This document shows, piece after piece, positions 23,695 to 36,017 of a DNA stretch of 64,000 nucleotides. The stretch lies in the NCBI GenBank assembly GCA_963920665.1, contig OY987266.1:4097001-4161000 (forward strand), given 5' to 3'. The DNA is from Straminergon stramineum (taxonomy: Eukaryota; Streptophyta; Bryopsida; Hypnales; Calliergonaceae). Below the pieces are notes generated by a model. The model searched no databases, had not been told where the DNA came from, and was given only the letters and a program-made list of their open reading frames with translations. A program made the translations under genes and the position numbers. Positions within the stretch are counted from its first letter, which is position 1. Every line of letters starts with the position of its first letter.

Positions 23695-24798
23695 GGGGCG
23701 CCCTTCTCTCCTCAAACACTCCCATTTTACATACCATTTGTACTTGGGTCTATTGGATCCACTTGTTGGAACTTTTGGCATTTTGGCCAAAAACCTTAGC
23801 GGTGTTGGTTTTTTTGTTGCTTTCTCGTTCTCCTTGCTAGTCTTTGCTCTCTCTTGCTCTCTTTTGGTGGTCTCTTAGTGTCATTTGGAGAAGTTTTGGT
23901 TAGAACAAAATTCTCATAATTTCGTTTTGTCGGTGTCATTTGGAGAGGTTTTGGTTGGAACAAAACTCTCTTTTGATAGTATTTGATCTCCTTTGGTTAG
24001 TGTCATGCAAGTGATAGGGGTTTTGAAGTTCTTTTTGCCCTTGTTTCGTGGCTACTAAACCTTATGAACTTTTGTGGTTGTCTTGTCTCGAGTAGCATAG
24101 TTTTGAGCTAATAGTCCACTAACCATAGGGAGGGCTTTGTGTTCTCTTTCATTTTGTCTTGCCACGTAGTGAGAGTGTCTTAGGTGCTATAGGGTGTCCC
24201 TCTTGCCTCACCTTGCTCTTGTCATTGTGGGTCCTATTGGGACGGCGAAGCTTTACATCCTCTAGGTTTTAAAGTCTTAAATTGTGTATTAAAAGTCTCA
24301 CCAAACAACGGAGCCTTGAACCCATAGGTCCTCCTAGTTTTGGATTTGGGATTAAACCCAAATCAACGGCCGAGCTTTGACCCTATGAGGCCCTCACCTC
24401 CAAAGTTGAGTTTCCAAAACATTGTGGGAACAAGTCAAAGTTTAGTACCCCAAAAGAAACCGGTCCTAGGTCCTAGCTTTTAAAGAAAGGAGTGTTCTCT
24501 AGAGTCCTATGCCATTACTTCTAGTCCCTTGATGTGTGTAGAGAGCTAGGCTTCCGAGGTCATTTCCTACAACTAGGAGGGGAGACCAACGGCCCCTTCT
24601 CTTTTTTCCCTCTTGCAGCACCAACAGGTAGCACTTGTGCTCAATACCAGCACTAGCACCTAGGTCGGCACCAGCACTGGCCGTCAGGTACCGAAGCCTA
24701 GCACCGGCGACTGGGGGTTTATTTAGCGAGGGGGGGTTTAACTAGGGATTAGGGGGTTCGACCAAGGCAATTAGAAAAGAAAATCAATCCAAATCGGG
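23695..24798. other. Intergenic DNA, possibly transposon leader
   Basis: Moderate G+C with T-rich stretches such as TCTCTTGCTCTCTTTTGG, and near-repeats of GTCATTTGGAGA(A/G)GTTTTGGTT at about 23881 and 23935. No coding region is recognised. Confidence 0.35.
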
Positions 24799-25045
24799 GT
24801 TAGTACATAGGATAGAATGAAAGGTTAGTAGAGGGAATAGAAGTTAGCAAATAGGATAAAGTAAAAGGGTAGTAGAAAAGATAGAAATTAGCAAATAGGA
24901 GTTAGCAGATAGGATAGAATAGAAGGCTAGTGGAGGAAATAGGGGTTAGCAAATAGGATAGAGTAAAACGGTAGTAGAGGGGATAAAAATTAGCACATAG
25001 GATAGAGTAGAAGGATAGTAGAGGGAATAGGGGTTAGCAATTAGA
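24799..25045. repeat. Minisatellite, unit about 45 bp
   Basis: About five imperfect units of a motif like GTTAGCAAATAGGATAGAGT followed by AGAAGGNTAGTAGAGGGAATAG. The middle unit carries a short internal duplication (AATAGGAGTTAGCAGATAGG). Confidence 0.85.
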
Positions 25046-25587
25046 AAATGATTGGAGGGAAGGAGTAGAGGATAGCAAGTAGAATAGTATAGTCCCCAAC
25101 CGATTTCTCACACTCACCTTCTCCACCAAGACTACAACAAAAGGAGGGAAAAATGGGGAGTTCAGCTCACCAATCATCCTCCCTTTTAAACTACATCCAA
25201 CCCTAAGGAGGTGACATGGCAGCAAGAAACATGTTGAGGGGGAGTCTTGGCCACCTAGAGGAGGAACATCAAGCCAAGGTATGACCTCATCACTTCTTCT
25301 TATATTTAGCTAGTTCACTTTCCACAATCATAGAATAGGGCTGAGGCCTAAAAGTGGGATGCACTCCTAGAGCCAAGGGCGAGGCCCAATCTAGTATTAG
25401 AATCAAATAGTAGACATTGAGGAGGTCCAACATGGATGAAGTAGGGTAAAAGCCATCCATGCACACCTAAACTTGGGACTTGCACACTAGAGCATAGATT
25501 AGGGTTAGGGTCCAAAAATCACCCCAATTGAAGAGAGGGTCCTATAGGGGGGATGAAGTTTGGATAGGCCTTTGAGGACAAAACTTC
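25046..25587. other. Dispersed-repeat flank of the hAT-like terminus
   Basis: No gene is seen. In reverse complement the right part of this stretch (about 25345-25587) resembles the repeat at about 32950-33440. Shared landmarks are GAAGTTT...CAAACTTCATCC and TAGGCCTCAGCCC in the same order. Confidence 0.5.
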
Positions 25588-25595
25588 ATCTAGCC
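25588..25595. repeat. 8-bp flank of hAT-like terminus (ATCTAGCC)
   Basis: ATCTAGCC directly precedes the transposon terminus CAGGGTTGAC. It is the exact reverse complement of GGCTAGAT at 38801-38808, which precedes the other copy of the same terminus. An 8-bp target duplication is typical of hAT elements. Confidence 0.7.
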
Positions 25596-25742
25596 CAGGG
25601 TTGACAGGGTGTCTTGACGCAGCCGCCAGCGTCCGCGTCCGCGACCCCCTTGGACATCCTGTGACATTTGCAAAATCGGGTTTTTACCCTGGGGTAATTT
25701 CCCGTCCATGACCCCATTCGCACCGCCGTCCGCGGTTTCTGC
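25596..25742. mobile_element. Terminal fragment of the hAT-like element
   Basis: It starts CAGGGTTGAC, as does the element at 38809, and has the same kind of subterminal make-up: GC-rich GCGTCCGCG motifs, then AAAATCGGG and TTTACCCTGGGGTAA. The terminus at 38809 has GCGTCC, AAAATCG and TTTACCCTAGGTAA in its first 160 bp. The sequence runs into the 200-N gap. It is most simply the opposite end of the element at 38809-52479 if the contig 25943-52479 is inverted. Confidence 0.7.
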
Positions 25743-25942
25743 NNNNNNNNNNNNNNNNNNNNNNNNNNNNNNNNNNNNNNNNNNNNNNNNNNNNNNNNNN
25801 NNNNNNNNNNNNNNNNNNNNNNNNNNNNNNNNNNNNNNNNNNNNNNNNNNNNNNNNNNNNNNNNNNNNNNNNNNNNNNNNNNNNNNNNNNNNNNNNNNNN
25901 NNNNNNNNNNNNNNNNNNNNNNNNNNNNNNNNNNNNNNNNNN
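25743..25942. other. Assembly gap of 200 N
   Basis: Exactly 200 N, the same length as the second gap, so a placeholder of unknown true size. The left neighbour is a GC-rich transposon end and the right neighbour is an LTR, both typical places for contig breaks. Confidence 0.98.
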
Positions 25943-25999
25943 CCTACTCCTAGGGCTGAATGTACACTATCTACACTAATATGTACATGATCTTCAACA
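25943..25999 (-). repeat. Copia family A LTR, first 57 bp, inverted
   Basis: Reverse complement of the LTR start (TGTTGAAGATCATG...). The LTR terminus at 25999 is joined directly to internal coding sequence of the same family in the opposite orientation. Confidence 0.85.
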
Positions 26000-27756
26000 G
26001 AAACCAGCTGCCCCCTCTCCAAGCACTTCACCCAAGGTGCAAGAGCATGATCAGCCCTTGGAAGAGCAAGAGGAGCCTCGTTATCCAACTAGGACCCGCA
26101 AGCCGCTTGGAGATTGGTGGCTGAATCACATTCTTCCCCCACAACAAGAAGAACAAGCCAATGTGGCTTTCCTTGGAGATCCATCCACACTTGGAGAGGT
26201 GTTGCGTTGTGAGGATGCAAGCAAGTGGGAGGCGGTCATGCAAGAGGAGTACAAGGCCCTCATTGCCAAGGGCACATGGGAACTTGCTGCCCTCCCTCCC
26301 AAGAGGTCAAGTGTGGGTTGCAAGTGGGTTTTTCTCCACCAAGAGGGATGCTTTGGGGCACATTGTGAGGTACAAGGCAAGGCTGGTTGCCAAGGGGTTC
26401 TCCCAAGTGGAGGGGGTGGATTTCAATGAGACCTTTGCCCCCGTTGCTAAGTTTAGCACCATTAGGTGCATTGTGGCTCTAGGGGCAGCCATGGACTTGG
26501 AGATGCACCAAATGGACGTCAAGACGGCTTTTCTCAACCCCAAGCTTGAGGAGGTCATCTACATGGATCAGCCCCAAGGCTTTGTGCAAGAGGGGCAAGA
26601 GCATCTCAAATGCAAGTTGAAGAAGGCCCTCCCCGGGCTAAAGCAATCCGGGAGGGCGTGGTATAGGGATATTGATGGCATGTTTGCAAGGAAGGGCTTC
26701 CAAAGAGGAAATGCTGATCACTCTTTGTACACCATGCAAAGTAGTGAGCATTTGGTGATTGTGATCCTCTATGTGGATGATCTGATCCTCCTTGCAAGTG
26801 ACATGACCAAGATGCTTTGAGGTGAAGGCTATGCTTCACAAGGAGTATGAGATGACGGATCTTGGAGAGTTGAGGTATTGCCTTGGAGTGGAGTTCAAGA
26901 GGGATAGGGCTGCCTGCACCATCACCATGAGCCAACACAAGTACCTTGAGGAGATCTTGAAGAGGTTCAACATGGAGGAGTGCAAAGCCATAGGTACACC
27001 CCTTGACACTCATGAGAAGTTGCCCAAGCTCACGGATGCTGATTTTGAGGAGGTGAAGGCTGAAATGCAAGGTGTGCCTTACAAGGCAGCGGTTGGTTGT
27101 TTGATGTATGCCATGGTGGCCACAAGGCCTGATTTGGCCTTCCCGGGGAGTGTTGTGAGTCAACACATGTCCAAGTATGGCCCTAAGCATTGGGCTGCGG
27201 TCAAGAGGGTGATGAGGTACCTTCAAGGCACACTTGGCTTGGAGTTGCAACTAGGAGGTGCTGAAGTGAGTTTGCATGGATATTGTGATGCGGATTGGGC
27301 GGGTGATGAGGGGGATCGAAGATCCACCACCGGCTATGTGTTTATGCTTGGAGTGGGTGCCATTTCATGGAATTCCAAGAGGCAGCCCACCATAGCTCTT
27401 TCTACAACGGAAGCGGAGTACATGGCCATGAGCCATTGCACCAAGGAGGCCATTTGGCTAAGGCAGCTCTTGGCTGATGTTGGGCTTGTGCAAGGGGGGA
27501 GCACACAAATTTTGTGTGACAACCAAGGTGCCATTGCTTTGGCCAAGAATCCCACCCACCACTCAAGGACCAAGCACATTGATGTGCAACACCATTTCAT
27601 TCGTGAAAGAGTGGAGGCTGAGGTGATTGAGCTCAAGTATGTGCCTACTCAATCTATGGTTGCTGATGTGCTGACCAAGGCTCTTGGGAAGCCCCAACAC
27701 CTTACCTTGATTGAGAAGATGGGCCTTCGTGCCTTTGACCACTCACAAAGTGGGAG
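26000..27756 (+). pseudogene. Copia family A pol fragment (reverse transcriptase and RNase H)
   Basis: This covers the C-terminal part of a Ty1/copia polyprotein, matching the intact copy from about position 59836 on. Reverse transcriptase motifs (GCKWVF region, FAPVAKF, YVDDL) and RNase H motifs (DADWAGD, STTEAEY) are visible, but the frame is broken twice. An extra T lies in the T run near 26330 and another near 26816-26818, and a premature stop follows the second. The reading continues to a stop at 27824-27826 inside the following LTR. The 5' half of the element is absent and is replaced by an inverted LTR end. The copy cannot encode a functional polyprotein. Confidence 0.9.
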
Positions 27757-28000
27757 TGTTGAAGATCATGTACATATTAGTGTAGATAGTGTACATTCAG
27801 CCCTAGGAGTAGGATTAGACTCATAGTTAGACTTAGAGTGTATTGGGTGTTGCTTGTAGTCAAAGGCAGCCCAAGGTTGCTAGTTATCCCACATGGTTTG
27901 TGGATGACTAGTGAAAGGCTTTATGCTTATGTTCAGCCCATGCATGGGCTTGGTATCTTCTACCATCTAAGTAAAGCCTTTCTCCATTCAAAACTCAATA
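27757..28000 (+). repeat. Copia family A LTR
   Basis: 244 bp, beginning TGTTGAAGATCATG after a purine-rich tract (CACAAAGTGGGAG) and ending AAAACTCAATA. Its end is joined directly to an inverted leader segment of the same family at 28001, not to host DNA. Confidence 0.9.
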
Positions 28001-28790
28001 ACCAATTAGATACTCCACACTCCAAAGATAACAAGAACTTCTAATCAGCCCTAGATTGAAGCTCCCACTCACAATGAGCACCTCATGGACCACAATGGGC
28101 TCAACCAGCCCTACTTGGCTCACCAAGTCACTCAAGAACCCCAATTGGGTGTCACTCTCTCTCAATGACACAAATCAGCCCTTTTGAGTTCACAATGTCC
28201 ACTATGAGGTCTCACACACTCACAAGGGCACAAACCAGCCCTTTTGCTTCACAAAGTCCTCTCCTTGGTCTCACACACTCACAAGGGCACAAATCAGCCC
28301 TCCTAGGATCACAATTTCGTCTCACTCACTCACAAGGGCACCACTCAGCCCTAAATGCATGGAAACTCCTAATGCAACCCACAAATGCTCCCAAGCCTCA
28401 CCAAGGACTCTCACAAGGTTGCAATTGCCAAAATGACAATCACCAATGTACCCAAGTGCACAATCAGCCCCAATGGGCTGCCAATGTACATTTGCAAGCA
28501 CAAACTCAAACAAGGAGCATGAAACCAGCCCTAACAAGGTCTGATTACAACCATGAGCAATCTCACACTCAAAAATGGACTCCAAACCTCACAAACCAGC
28601 CCACAAAAGCTCAAAACAAAAGATGGAATTCAAAGACTTTTTCTCTTTGTTTTGAAAATTTTACTCACACCATATGGTTTGTAGGTGACAAAGGGCCCAA
28701 ATTCAGTATGCTCCTCCAAGCTCCAAGAACTTCTCCAAATGACTTGAATTTCTCCCTCATGTGCAACGCCAAGTGCGTGGGCCCATAACC
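28001..28790 (-). repeat. Copia family A 5' leader, inverted and truncated
   Basis: Reverse complement of the untranslated leader found at 56496-57280 in the intact copy. It carries periodic CAGCCCT motifs about 60 bp apart and ends at 28777-28790 with GTGGGCCCATAACC, the complement of the primer-binding site. It is nearly identical to 62882-63672. Confidence 0.85.
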
Positions 28791-29035
28791 TATTGAGTTT
28801 TGAATGGAGAAAGGCTTTACTTAGATGGTAGAAGATACCAAGGCCCATGAATGGGCTGAACATAAGCATAAAGCCTTTCACTAGTTATCCACAAACCATG
28901 TGGGATAACTAGCAACCTTGGGCTGCCTTTGACTACAAGCAACACCCAATAGACTCTAAGTCGAACTATGAGTCTAATCCTACTCCTAGGGCTGAATGTA
29001 CACTATCTACACTAATATGTACATGATCTTCAACA
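28791..29035 (-). repeat. Copia family A LTR, inverted
   Basis: 245 bp, TATTGAG...CTTCAACA on the + strand. It is the 5' LTR of the inverted leader fragment at 28001-28790. The outer flank at 29036 is unrelated DNA (CCTAT). Confidence 0.9.
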
Positions 29036-29159
29036 CCTATGACCCTCCCTTGCATGCAAGAAAACATTTCAATAACAACTAAGGTACAATTTTACCTAAT
29101 TAAAATTTTATTCATATGAATTTGACAAAGGGTGCATGAGGCCATGCAAGGGCCTACCC

Positions 29160-30466
29160 TGTTGCGCCCCTTAATGACACTTACCACCTTAAGTTCACCT
29201 TCTAGTGCTTTCCAAGCACTTCATCCTTTAGTGACACCAAAGATCACGTTCTCTAACACTACACATGCCACGCATCCACAATGTTAGGTTCCAACTCTAG
29301 TCACAGGGTATCCCATTCCTCCGTGACCCCCAAGACTTCCAATCCAACCCTTAACTCCCACATGACACTGGGCAGGTCATTTGAAGACATGGGGCAGAAC
29401 TTCCATTGATGTCCAAACACTCGGTGGAGGCACTACTCCCCACTGGTGCTAACCGCCATTGAATGGGAACCAATTCCCCACTAGGCCCAACCAAACTCAT
29501 TTCGGGACTTACTAATTAGGACTCACCAAACAGGACTCACACCATGGCCTAGTGTGGAGCGGGACACCACCCAAACAGTATCAAGGAGTGCATAAGTACC
29601 CCACGGTAACACACAAATGGTGGTGAGGCTCCAACACTAACCTCACCACCCAAGGCCACTTTAACTTACCATGGCACCATCCAGGAAGGAGGAGGGAGAT
29701 CACCCCTCCTCATAGTACTCTCTACGGGATTCAGTAGCTCCCCCATACTAGAGGTCTCCGGGAACCCCCAAGGTGCTCTCCATCTTGGAAGACCACCCAA
29801 ATCCAAGTAGTATCCCCCAAACCGGACCCCCAAAGACTCCCGATCTTTCCATCGAGATAACGTTTAGCTCCAATATCCAAATCTCAAGTGCGAGCCCATT
29901 TTTGTGATTTTCATTTTCTATAGATCACCGTGGACTATTCACTTCCTCCAATACAACAAGTATTGAAGAAGTTATGGCCTTTCAAAAATACGAGTCCCCT
30001 TCGAGGTGTAGTTTTCTAGGACTCCACCCTTTGTGGATGCCCATAACTTTTAGCTCACAGCTCATCTCCTCATGAGCTTTACCATTCTAAAAATCTTGTC
30101 TCCTTAGATTTCCAATGATATACGGCATGCCCTATTTGGCTCAAAGGAATCCTCCCAAACCTTGTTTCCCACGTCCCCATGCCTTGGGACGCGGTCGGGA
30201 CACTACCAACTTTGAAGAGCCATAATTTTTGACTCCCAACTCGGATTCTTGCGTTCTTTGAACCCATGGACGCGTCTTCTCACAAGCTTTCTATGCATGT
30301 GCAACATGCCCCCTAATTCGTCTGGATTAGAGCGCTACAACGCTCTGATTGCTCGGGACTCCTAGTCCTCCTCACCCCATCTCTTGCAAGGCTTGGGGAA
30401 TCACCCCTAACGTCCCCCTTTCTCACCAAGGTGGCATGGGCACGCCTTGTGATGAGGGTCGTGACA
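29160..30466 (-). repeat. Long solo LTR, probably Ty3/gypsy
   Basis: On the - strand it starts TGTCACGACCC and ends GGGGCGCAACA, a TG...CA unit of 1307 bp; TGTCACGACCC is a common start of plant gypsy LTRs. Flanks are TACCC (29155-29159) and TATCC (30467-30471), a 5-bp target duplication with one mismatch. No internal coding domain adjoins it, so it is a solo LTR. It contains no gene of its own. Confidence 0.7.
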
Positions 30467-32630
30467 TATCCAATCATCAATCCATCTCATATTCTCACAC
30501 AATACATAAGGATGTGTGAAAATGGTGCGAAACAAAATGGTTCTATGTTGCAACTATAATCCTATGCTATAATGGTGGTCACCTAGGTTAACTTAAGAAA
30601 GTTCTCCAAGGAGATGATTTCTAACTATACATTTCAACAACAAGCAGCAAATGTGTGTCTAATGAGTTCCTCAATTTGTTCTTTACAAAACTAAGAGAAC
30701 TAAAGCATTGCTGGTCTTCAACCAATCCTAGCTAAAACTTGTACCACTACAAACTCAGCTAGTTTAAAATACTCGAAGAATGTCTTCATCCCCAACGCTG
30801 TAGAAACATTAAGATAGTGCCAAAGATGAGTTAGAAGATTCAAGTCAAAGGGTGGCTCTATATACCTCATTGCATTACCTTTTGTGGCTAGCTTGAATAA
30901 ATTCTACTTTGTTTCAAGCTTGTACCGATCTAAGACCAAAAGAATAAACTTTTTCACATTGCCTACTTCCACAAACCTAGGCTCATAGTAGAATCCAATG
31001 TGGATAGTCAAGTGCTTCGTGAAGCTTTCCTTGGCCTTTAGTTGCAATTAGCCTATACTACGGGTAGACCACTTCCATGGCATCTATGAACACGTGGGAG
31101 GGGAATTAGACAATCAATGACCTAGCTCCTTCAACAATTGCTTTGCCGATTCTGCAAGAAAATCCAAAACAAATTAAATAAGGATGAATACATTAGGTAG
31201 GACAATATAGAAAGAGAGCATGAGTATTACAAAGCACATTACTAGCGCATTTTGTCTTCACTTTGGACACGATACCAACAAACACCTCTCAACTCAAAAA
31301 AATCTTTGCATATTTGACCCATATTTTATCGCCATTGGCAACAAACACAAATTTTGTTGAAGTATTACTTAGATCAAGCACCCAATTCATATGAATCTAT
31401 TCATGGCTACAATCCGTAAGAGTTTAAAATCCAAGAACATATCATATGTATAAGAAGTGGCCTTGGACACATACAAAATCCACAATTGGTCCTCACAAAT
31501 TTTCAAGTCTACTACAAAATTACAAATATAGACATCTCTCTTATGTACAAATGTTACAAGAATGTTGATTGCCTCAAGCAACATCATCAAGGTAGTCATT
31601 GCCAACAAAGTGTGTGGATCCTAGAGCATAATTTTGCATATTATTTCTTAAAGTCCCATTGTTCCCTTGGGGGACAAATTGGATTTGGGGTAGGCTTGTA
31701 CATTCTCAATATTTGCCGTGATTTTCTGAAACTTTTTGTAAAGATAGAAAAATACATTAGCTTTTGGGGAATAGTGTTTTGATTTCAATCAATGCATGAG
31801 AGCAAAGTTATGGGACAATAAGCTTAAATTATAGTTCAGCAAGTAAAAAAACATCCCACAAAAACTTAAAATTAAAACTTCAAAGAATATGTTTATCATA
31901 AATTATATTTTTATCTACATAGGAAGCTTTGATTCACTACATTTGGACTAATAACATGAAATTCATGGACAATTGTGTTTTGGGGGCAATTAGAGCTTCT
32001 TCTTTACAAAATAACTTGTAGGATTCATTTCAAAATTTAATTTTCACAATTTATTAATATAAAAAGATTCACAAGATTAAGATCTCTTGTTAAAACAATC
32101 TCACTATTGAGATTGTTGTATTTAGGATTCCATCTTAGATCTATTAACAATTTAGTTTTCTCTTCAATCTTAACCTATTTCTACTTAATAATTTTCTAAT
32201 GAGTGAAAATTAATTGGTGTTGTTTTTATAAAAAATAATTGTAGACTCTCAACTCAATTATTCAACATGAAAATTTAGAAATTCAAAATTATTAATGAAG
32301 AAATCTTAAGCTAAGTAGATTCAAAGTCAAAAGAATTCATTGAGCTACTTGAGCAAACTGGTGCTAAAATTTTTTTCTTCACTGAAAATGAGAACATCAT
32401 TCTTATAATCTATGCGGTTTAGGTTGAAGTTTCTGAAATTTCTTCTTCACATACTTGCACTAGTCTACTACAAGAATGCAAGATCCTACAATTAGATAGG
32501 TGAATAAAACAATAAAAAAATTTTGCTCTTTACAACAGAAATGACAATTTTGAGTGGTTTTGATGGTAAAAGGCCTTGGGACTTTAATGGTTAACCCTCC
32601 AAGGATTAGTTGATAGAAGAAACTATCACG
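30467..32630. other. AT-rich intergenic DNA
   Basis: No recognisable gene, RNA or clear repeat. Open frames are short and unsupported. Confidence 0.5.
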
Positions 32631-32635
32631 TCATC

Positions 32636-33460
32636 TGTGAGCACCAAATTACTCACCCTTGGTAATTTACGAATACAACCAGGTTATGGGTTTTGGCTAA
32701 GTGACTTCTATCTTTGGGTGTCTAAGCATGGTCCATTGTGCCTCCCAAGCAATGGATCTTTTTACTAAGTCTGTGCCTAAGTGACCCCAAATTTGCAAGA
32801 TTCGCTTAATCTTCTTCCAATGTTTTGGCCGACCGAATAGACGGCCTGCTGTATGATCTGTATGGAACCTATGCCAGGGCAGTAATAACCTAAGAAACCT
32901 CTAGTTCACCTTGTGCCATTTCTAAAAACATAAGATTCGGCCCTATCCGACCTTCCTAGCCAAAGTTATGGGTAGATGAAGTTTGACCGCTACTCGGTTC
33001 CTCAAACTTCATCCATTGATTGCCCCTAGCCCCCCAATTCAGAAATATCCGAAATTTTTAGGTATGGTTTCCAAGAATTTCTCCTACCTAGATCTAGAGT
33101 TGGGCCTTGATCGGAGATTCCTACAAAATTTTCATCCAAGCCTTACCTAAACTTCATCCACTAATTTCTCCTAACTTATAATTCAGAATGAACTTTTGTC
33201 TTCGGACTTAGACCCTAGTTGGTAGTCTCCTTCTACTTTATTGAATTATTTGTGAACTCCAGAGTTTTTCTATTCTTCATCCAATCTAGCCCTAATCTTC
33301 ATCCGGTGATAACTTTCTCATTTTTTGCCGGATTTAGGCTTGCCTTTCGGTTTTGGAAAGTTACGGCCTTCCTCTTTAAGTTTATGTGTCTAGAAATGAC
33401 TTGACCTATAGTCCCAAGGGTCTGACCTAGGGGTAGGCCTCAGCCCAAGTTACTAATCTT
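32636..33460. repeat. Diverged dispersed repeat related to the hAT-like insertion site
   Basis: Shares landmarks in the same order with 38464-38808 (TGTGAGC, GGGTGYCTAA, CCAAGCAATRGAT, ATGGSTAGAT) and with the reverse complement of 25345-25587 (GAAGTTT, CAAACTTCATCC, TAGGCCTCAGCCC). It thus looks like an uninterrupted relative of the site into which the hAT-like element inserted. Confidence 0.5.
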
Positions 33461-34323
33461 TAATTAGGGATCTGGGAAGAGTTGGGAAAGGTTTAATTCA
33501 CATCTCGGACTTTGAGCCGTTGATCGTGCCCAACGGGAACTCTCTCTCCTCAACCATGAACTCCTGAGCCATGAGACAATGAACCACCATTCTAATCATA
33601 AAATAATTTGGGACAAGAGTTTATTTGTTGGCTTCACCCAATTTTTTTTCTCCCCTCTTCTTTTCTTTCGTCCTATGTATTAAGGTGGCCCAACTACCCT
33701 TACTAAACTAATCTTTAAGGATGTGTCATACCATCCTCCAAAGTTGAGCTACTTCTTACGTTCTACATTTACGCTTCACACTTAATCTAGTGGTGATTAC
33801 TTAATTCTAATCTAAGGGCTTAAGTGGGCCTTGAGGAAATCGCCCTATCCTATCTATCCTCACCCTTTTCCTTCAAGTTGTCTTCCCTCTTGTCATTTCT
33901 TCTCATTCTTTTGGCCTCTAACCATCTCCATTTGAGTTGTATCTTCATTACTATGTTGGTTGTAGGAGATGGAGCGTTGGATTTTCCACTTCGTTTAATA
34001 TGTTAGTACAAGGATTGCACTTTTTTTCTTCCTTTTCTCCCTACTTCCTAGACTTGCCCAATTCTGTTCTCTACTGTTGGCCCCTTCTTCCCTTCCCCCA
34101 CTTGCTAGTTCCTTTTCCCTGGCCCCAATGCCATAACCCAACCCTGCAACCCCGTGGCCCGTGCCGGCAAGCACTATCCCCACTAATGGTACTCGGTAGA
34201 GTATCCTTTCCTTTCCCTCGAGTAGCAAGGTGTTGGAGGTATTGGCTAGGGAGTTGGGTAGCAAATTTGGAGATGCTAGTCTCGTCTGGGTGTTGGGTGC
34301 TATTTTCCTTCTTTCTGCTAAGT
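33461..34323. other. Intergenic DNA
   Basis: A mixed stretch rich in TTTC/CTTC tracts on the + strand from about 33640 to 34110. Overlapping frames near 33937-34374 are low-complexity and show no domain. No gene is called. Confidence 0.4.
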
Positions 34324-34328
34324 TCTAA

Positions 34329-35172
34329 TGTTGCGCCCCTTAGTGACACTTACCACCTTAAGTTCACCTTCTAGTGTTTTCCAAGCACTTAATCTTTTAG
34401 TAACACCAAAGGTCCACTCTCCTAATACTACACATGCCACGCATCTACAATGTTAGGTTCCAATTCAAGTCATGTGGTTCTCCATTCCTCCATGACTCCC
34501 AACGCTTTTCTTCCAACCCTTAACTCCCACAAGACACCGGGCATGTCATTTGATGACATGGGATGGGACTTCCATTGATGTCTAAGTACTTGGTAGAAGC
34601 ACTACTTCCTACCAATGGTAACCACCCTTGAATGGGAACCAACTCCCTACTAGACCCAACCCAACTCATTTTAGGATTCACTAATTAGAATTCACCAAAC
34701 GGAATTTACACCATGGCCTAGTGTGGAGTGGGATGCCACCCAACTAGTATCAAGCAGTGTACAAACTCTCTATGATAACACACAAATAGTGGTGAAGCTC
34801 CAACACTAATCTCACCACCCGGAGCGACTTTGGCTCACCATAGAACCATCTGGGAGGGAAGAGGGAGACCACCCCTCCTCATAGTATTCTCTATGGGATT
34901 CAGCAGGCCCCTCCATATTAGAAGTCACCAAGAACCTCCAAGATGCTCCCCATCTTGGAAGACCACCAAATTCCAAGTGATATCCCCCAAACCGGACCCC
35001 CAAAGACTCCCGATTTTTCCATCAAGATAATTTTTAGCTCAAAACTCTAACTCCCAAGTGCGAGCCCATTTTCATGATTGAAATTTTTTGTATATTACCA
35101 TGATCTATTCACTTTCTCGAATACGATAAGTATTGAAGAAACTATGGCCCTCCAAAGGAACGAGTCCCCCGG
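34329..35172 (-). repeat. Partial gypsy-type LTR (3' part)
   Basis: Diverged copy of 29160-30003 in the same orientation, starting TGTTGCGCCCC. It stops abruptly at about 35172, where an oppositely oriented copy begins. Left flank is TCTAA. Confidence 0.75.
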
Positions 35173-35174
35173 GA

Positions 35175-36017
35175 TGTCACGACCCTCATCACAAGGCGTG
35201 CCCATGCCACCTTGGTGAGAAAGGGGGACGTTAGGGGTGATTCCCCAAGCCTTGCAAGAGATGGGGTGAGGAGGACTAGGAGTCCCGAGCAATCAGAGCG
35301 TTGTAGCGCTCTAATCCAGACGAATTAGGGGGCATGTTGCACATGCATAGAAAGCTTGTGAGAAGACGCGTCCATGGGTTCAAAGAACGCAAGAATCCGA
35401 GTTGGGAGTCAAAAATTATGGCTCTTCAAAGTTGGTAGTGTCCCGACCGCGTCCCAAGGCATGGGGACGTGGGAAACAAGGTTTGGGAGGATTCCTTTGA
35501 GCCAAATAGGGCATGCCATATATCATTGGAAATCTAAGGAGACAAGATTTTTAGAATGGTAAAGCTCATGAGGAGATGAGCTGTGAGCTAAAAGTTATGG
35601 GCATCCACAAAGGGTGGAGTCCTAGAAAACTACACCTCGAAGGGGACTCGTATTTTTGAAAGGCCATAACTTCTTCAATACTTGTTGTATTGGAGGAAGT
35701 GAATAGTCCACGGTGATCTATAGAAAATGAAAATCACAAAAATGGGCTCGCACTTGAGATTTGGATATTGGAGCTAAACGTTATCTCGATGGAAAGATCG
35801 GGAGTCTTTGGGGGTCCGGTTTGGGGGATACTACTTGGATTTGGGTGGTCTTCCAAGATGGAGAGCACCTTGGGGGTTCCCGGAGACCTCTAGTATGGGG
35901 GAGCTACTGAATCCCGTAGAGAGTACTATGAGGAGGGGTGATCTCCCTCCTCCTTCCTGGATGGTGCCATGGTAAGTTAAAGTGGCCTTGGGTGGTGAGG
36001 TTAGTATTGGAGCCTCA
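35175..36017 (+). repeat. Partial gypsy-type LTR (5' part), inverted
   Basis: Starts exactly at the LTR terminus TGTCACGACCC and matches the reverse complement of about 29624-30466 almost base for base, then breaks off near 36017. With 34329-35172 it forms a head-to-head pair around position 35173. Confidence 0.78.

Noticed and set aside
25684..26088. Open frames running through the N gap
   Set aside because: They consist mostly of unknown residues created by the placeholder and have no support.
28165..28788. 207-residue frame with repeated THSQGH-like units (also at 63047-63670 and 61923-62336)
   Set aside because: It is the antisense of the periodic copia leader. Repetition comes from the non-coding 60-bp units and the frame is lost in the intact element's sense strand.
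33937..34374. 145-residue frame in CT-rich DNA
   Set aside because: Low-complexity composition, overlapping frames on both strands and no domain or neighbours.
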